NCBI GenBank assembly: GCA_910574475.1
Contig: CAJTAT010000010.1
Coordinates: forward strand, 43,905 to 107,904
Source: Clostridia bacterium
GTDB lineage: Bacteria > Bacillota > Clostridia > Lachnospirales > Lachnospiraceae
Length of the DNA: 64,000 bases
Direction of reading: 5' to 3'
Shown: piece by piece, positions 63,992-64,000 of the stretch
How positions within the stretch are numbered: the first letter of the stretch is position 1
Layout of the letters: every line of letters starts with the position of its first letter
The notes under the pieces: model-generated
What the model saw: the letters and a program-made list of their open reading frames with translations, nothing else
What the model was told of the DNA's origin: nothing
Database searches by the model: none
Position numbers and translations under genes: made by a program

Positions 63992-64000
63992 CCACTTACA

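Larger units (their letters stand above)
63690..64000. other. Intergenic region with divergent promoters
   Basis: 311 bases with no gene. It holds a leftward promoter for the AAA-ATPase-like gene, two rightward promoter candidates, the small inverted repeat GGTAA/TTACC at 63961-63976, and a strong ribosome site at 63983-63991 for a gene that should begin just beyond the right edge. Confidence 0.6.

Overview
The window looks like the chromosome of a Gram-positive gut anaerobe of the Clostridia, most likely a Lachnospiraceae relative (Blautia, Dorea or Mediterraneibacter type). This is inferred from strong GGAGG-type ribosome sites, moderate GC, a PyrDB/PyrK dihydroorotate dehydrogenase, LytR-CpsA-Psr and WecG/TagA family proteins, and large GT2/GT4 and CotH/VTC gene sets. 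No rRNA, tRNA, CRISPR array, prophage or insertion sequence was seen.

Almost the whole window is one very large surface-polysaccharide locus of about 58 kb. At the left edge is a leftward housekeeping block: a GT2, glmS, pyrF, pyrK, pyrD and the 5' part of an AAA-ATPase/nuclease-like gene. A hairpin at 6437-6472 separates it from the first polysaccharide operon, which runs leftward from a promoter at 27188-27216 to the LCP ligase gene at 6490. That operon has rmlBAC without rmlD, a two-gene ABC exporter, tandem-domain GT2 enzymes, a DPM1-like GT2 with paired SMR-like and GtrA-like flippases, two CotH-like kinases, a VTC-domain protein, a DUF4956 protein, an initiating sugar-phosphate transferase and the LCP protein. 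It reads as an ABC-exported, rhamnan-like wall glycan.

The middle (27365-45757) mixes rightward genes (a GT2-GtrA fusion, two large multi-membrane proteins, a second initiating transferase) with a leftward operon that starts at a divergent promoter near 44250. This operon encodes three GT-C-like membrane proteins and an O-antigen-ligase-like protein. It also encodes a CDP-sugar module (rfbF, rfbG, an RfbH-type dehydrase and an acetolactate-synthase-like TPP enzyme) that resembles the branched-chain CDP-yersiniose route, plus a polyprenol-phosphate GT2.

The right part is a second leftward operon that begins at a promoter at 61871-61899. It holds ugd, a UDP-glucuronate-epimerase-like gene, an O-antigen ligase/polymerase-like protein, a Wzx-type flippase, and GT2, GT4, GT8-like, GT10, GT-D-like and WecG/TagA transferases, ending in an unusual two-GT4 fusion. 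This is a Wzx/Wzy-type system next to the ABC-type one. A frameshifted orphan antitoxin-like gene lies at its 3' end. A second AAA-ATPase/nuclease-like gene, clearly paralogous to the one at the left edge and in the same orientation, closes the locus, and promoter-like sequences point to a gene beyond the right edge.

Most promising for new biology: the CotH-CotH-VTC-DUF4956 module inside a glycan operon, the TPP-dependent CDP-sugar module in a Gram-positive locus, the overlapping divergent promoters near 44250, and C-tracts in the spacers of two promoters, which could allow phase variation.
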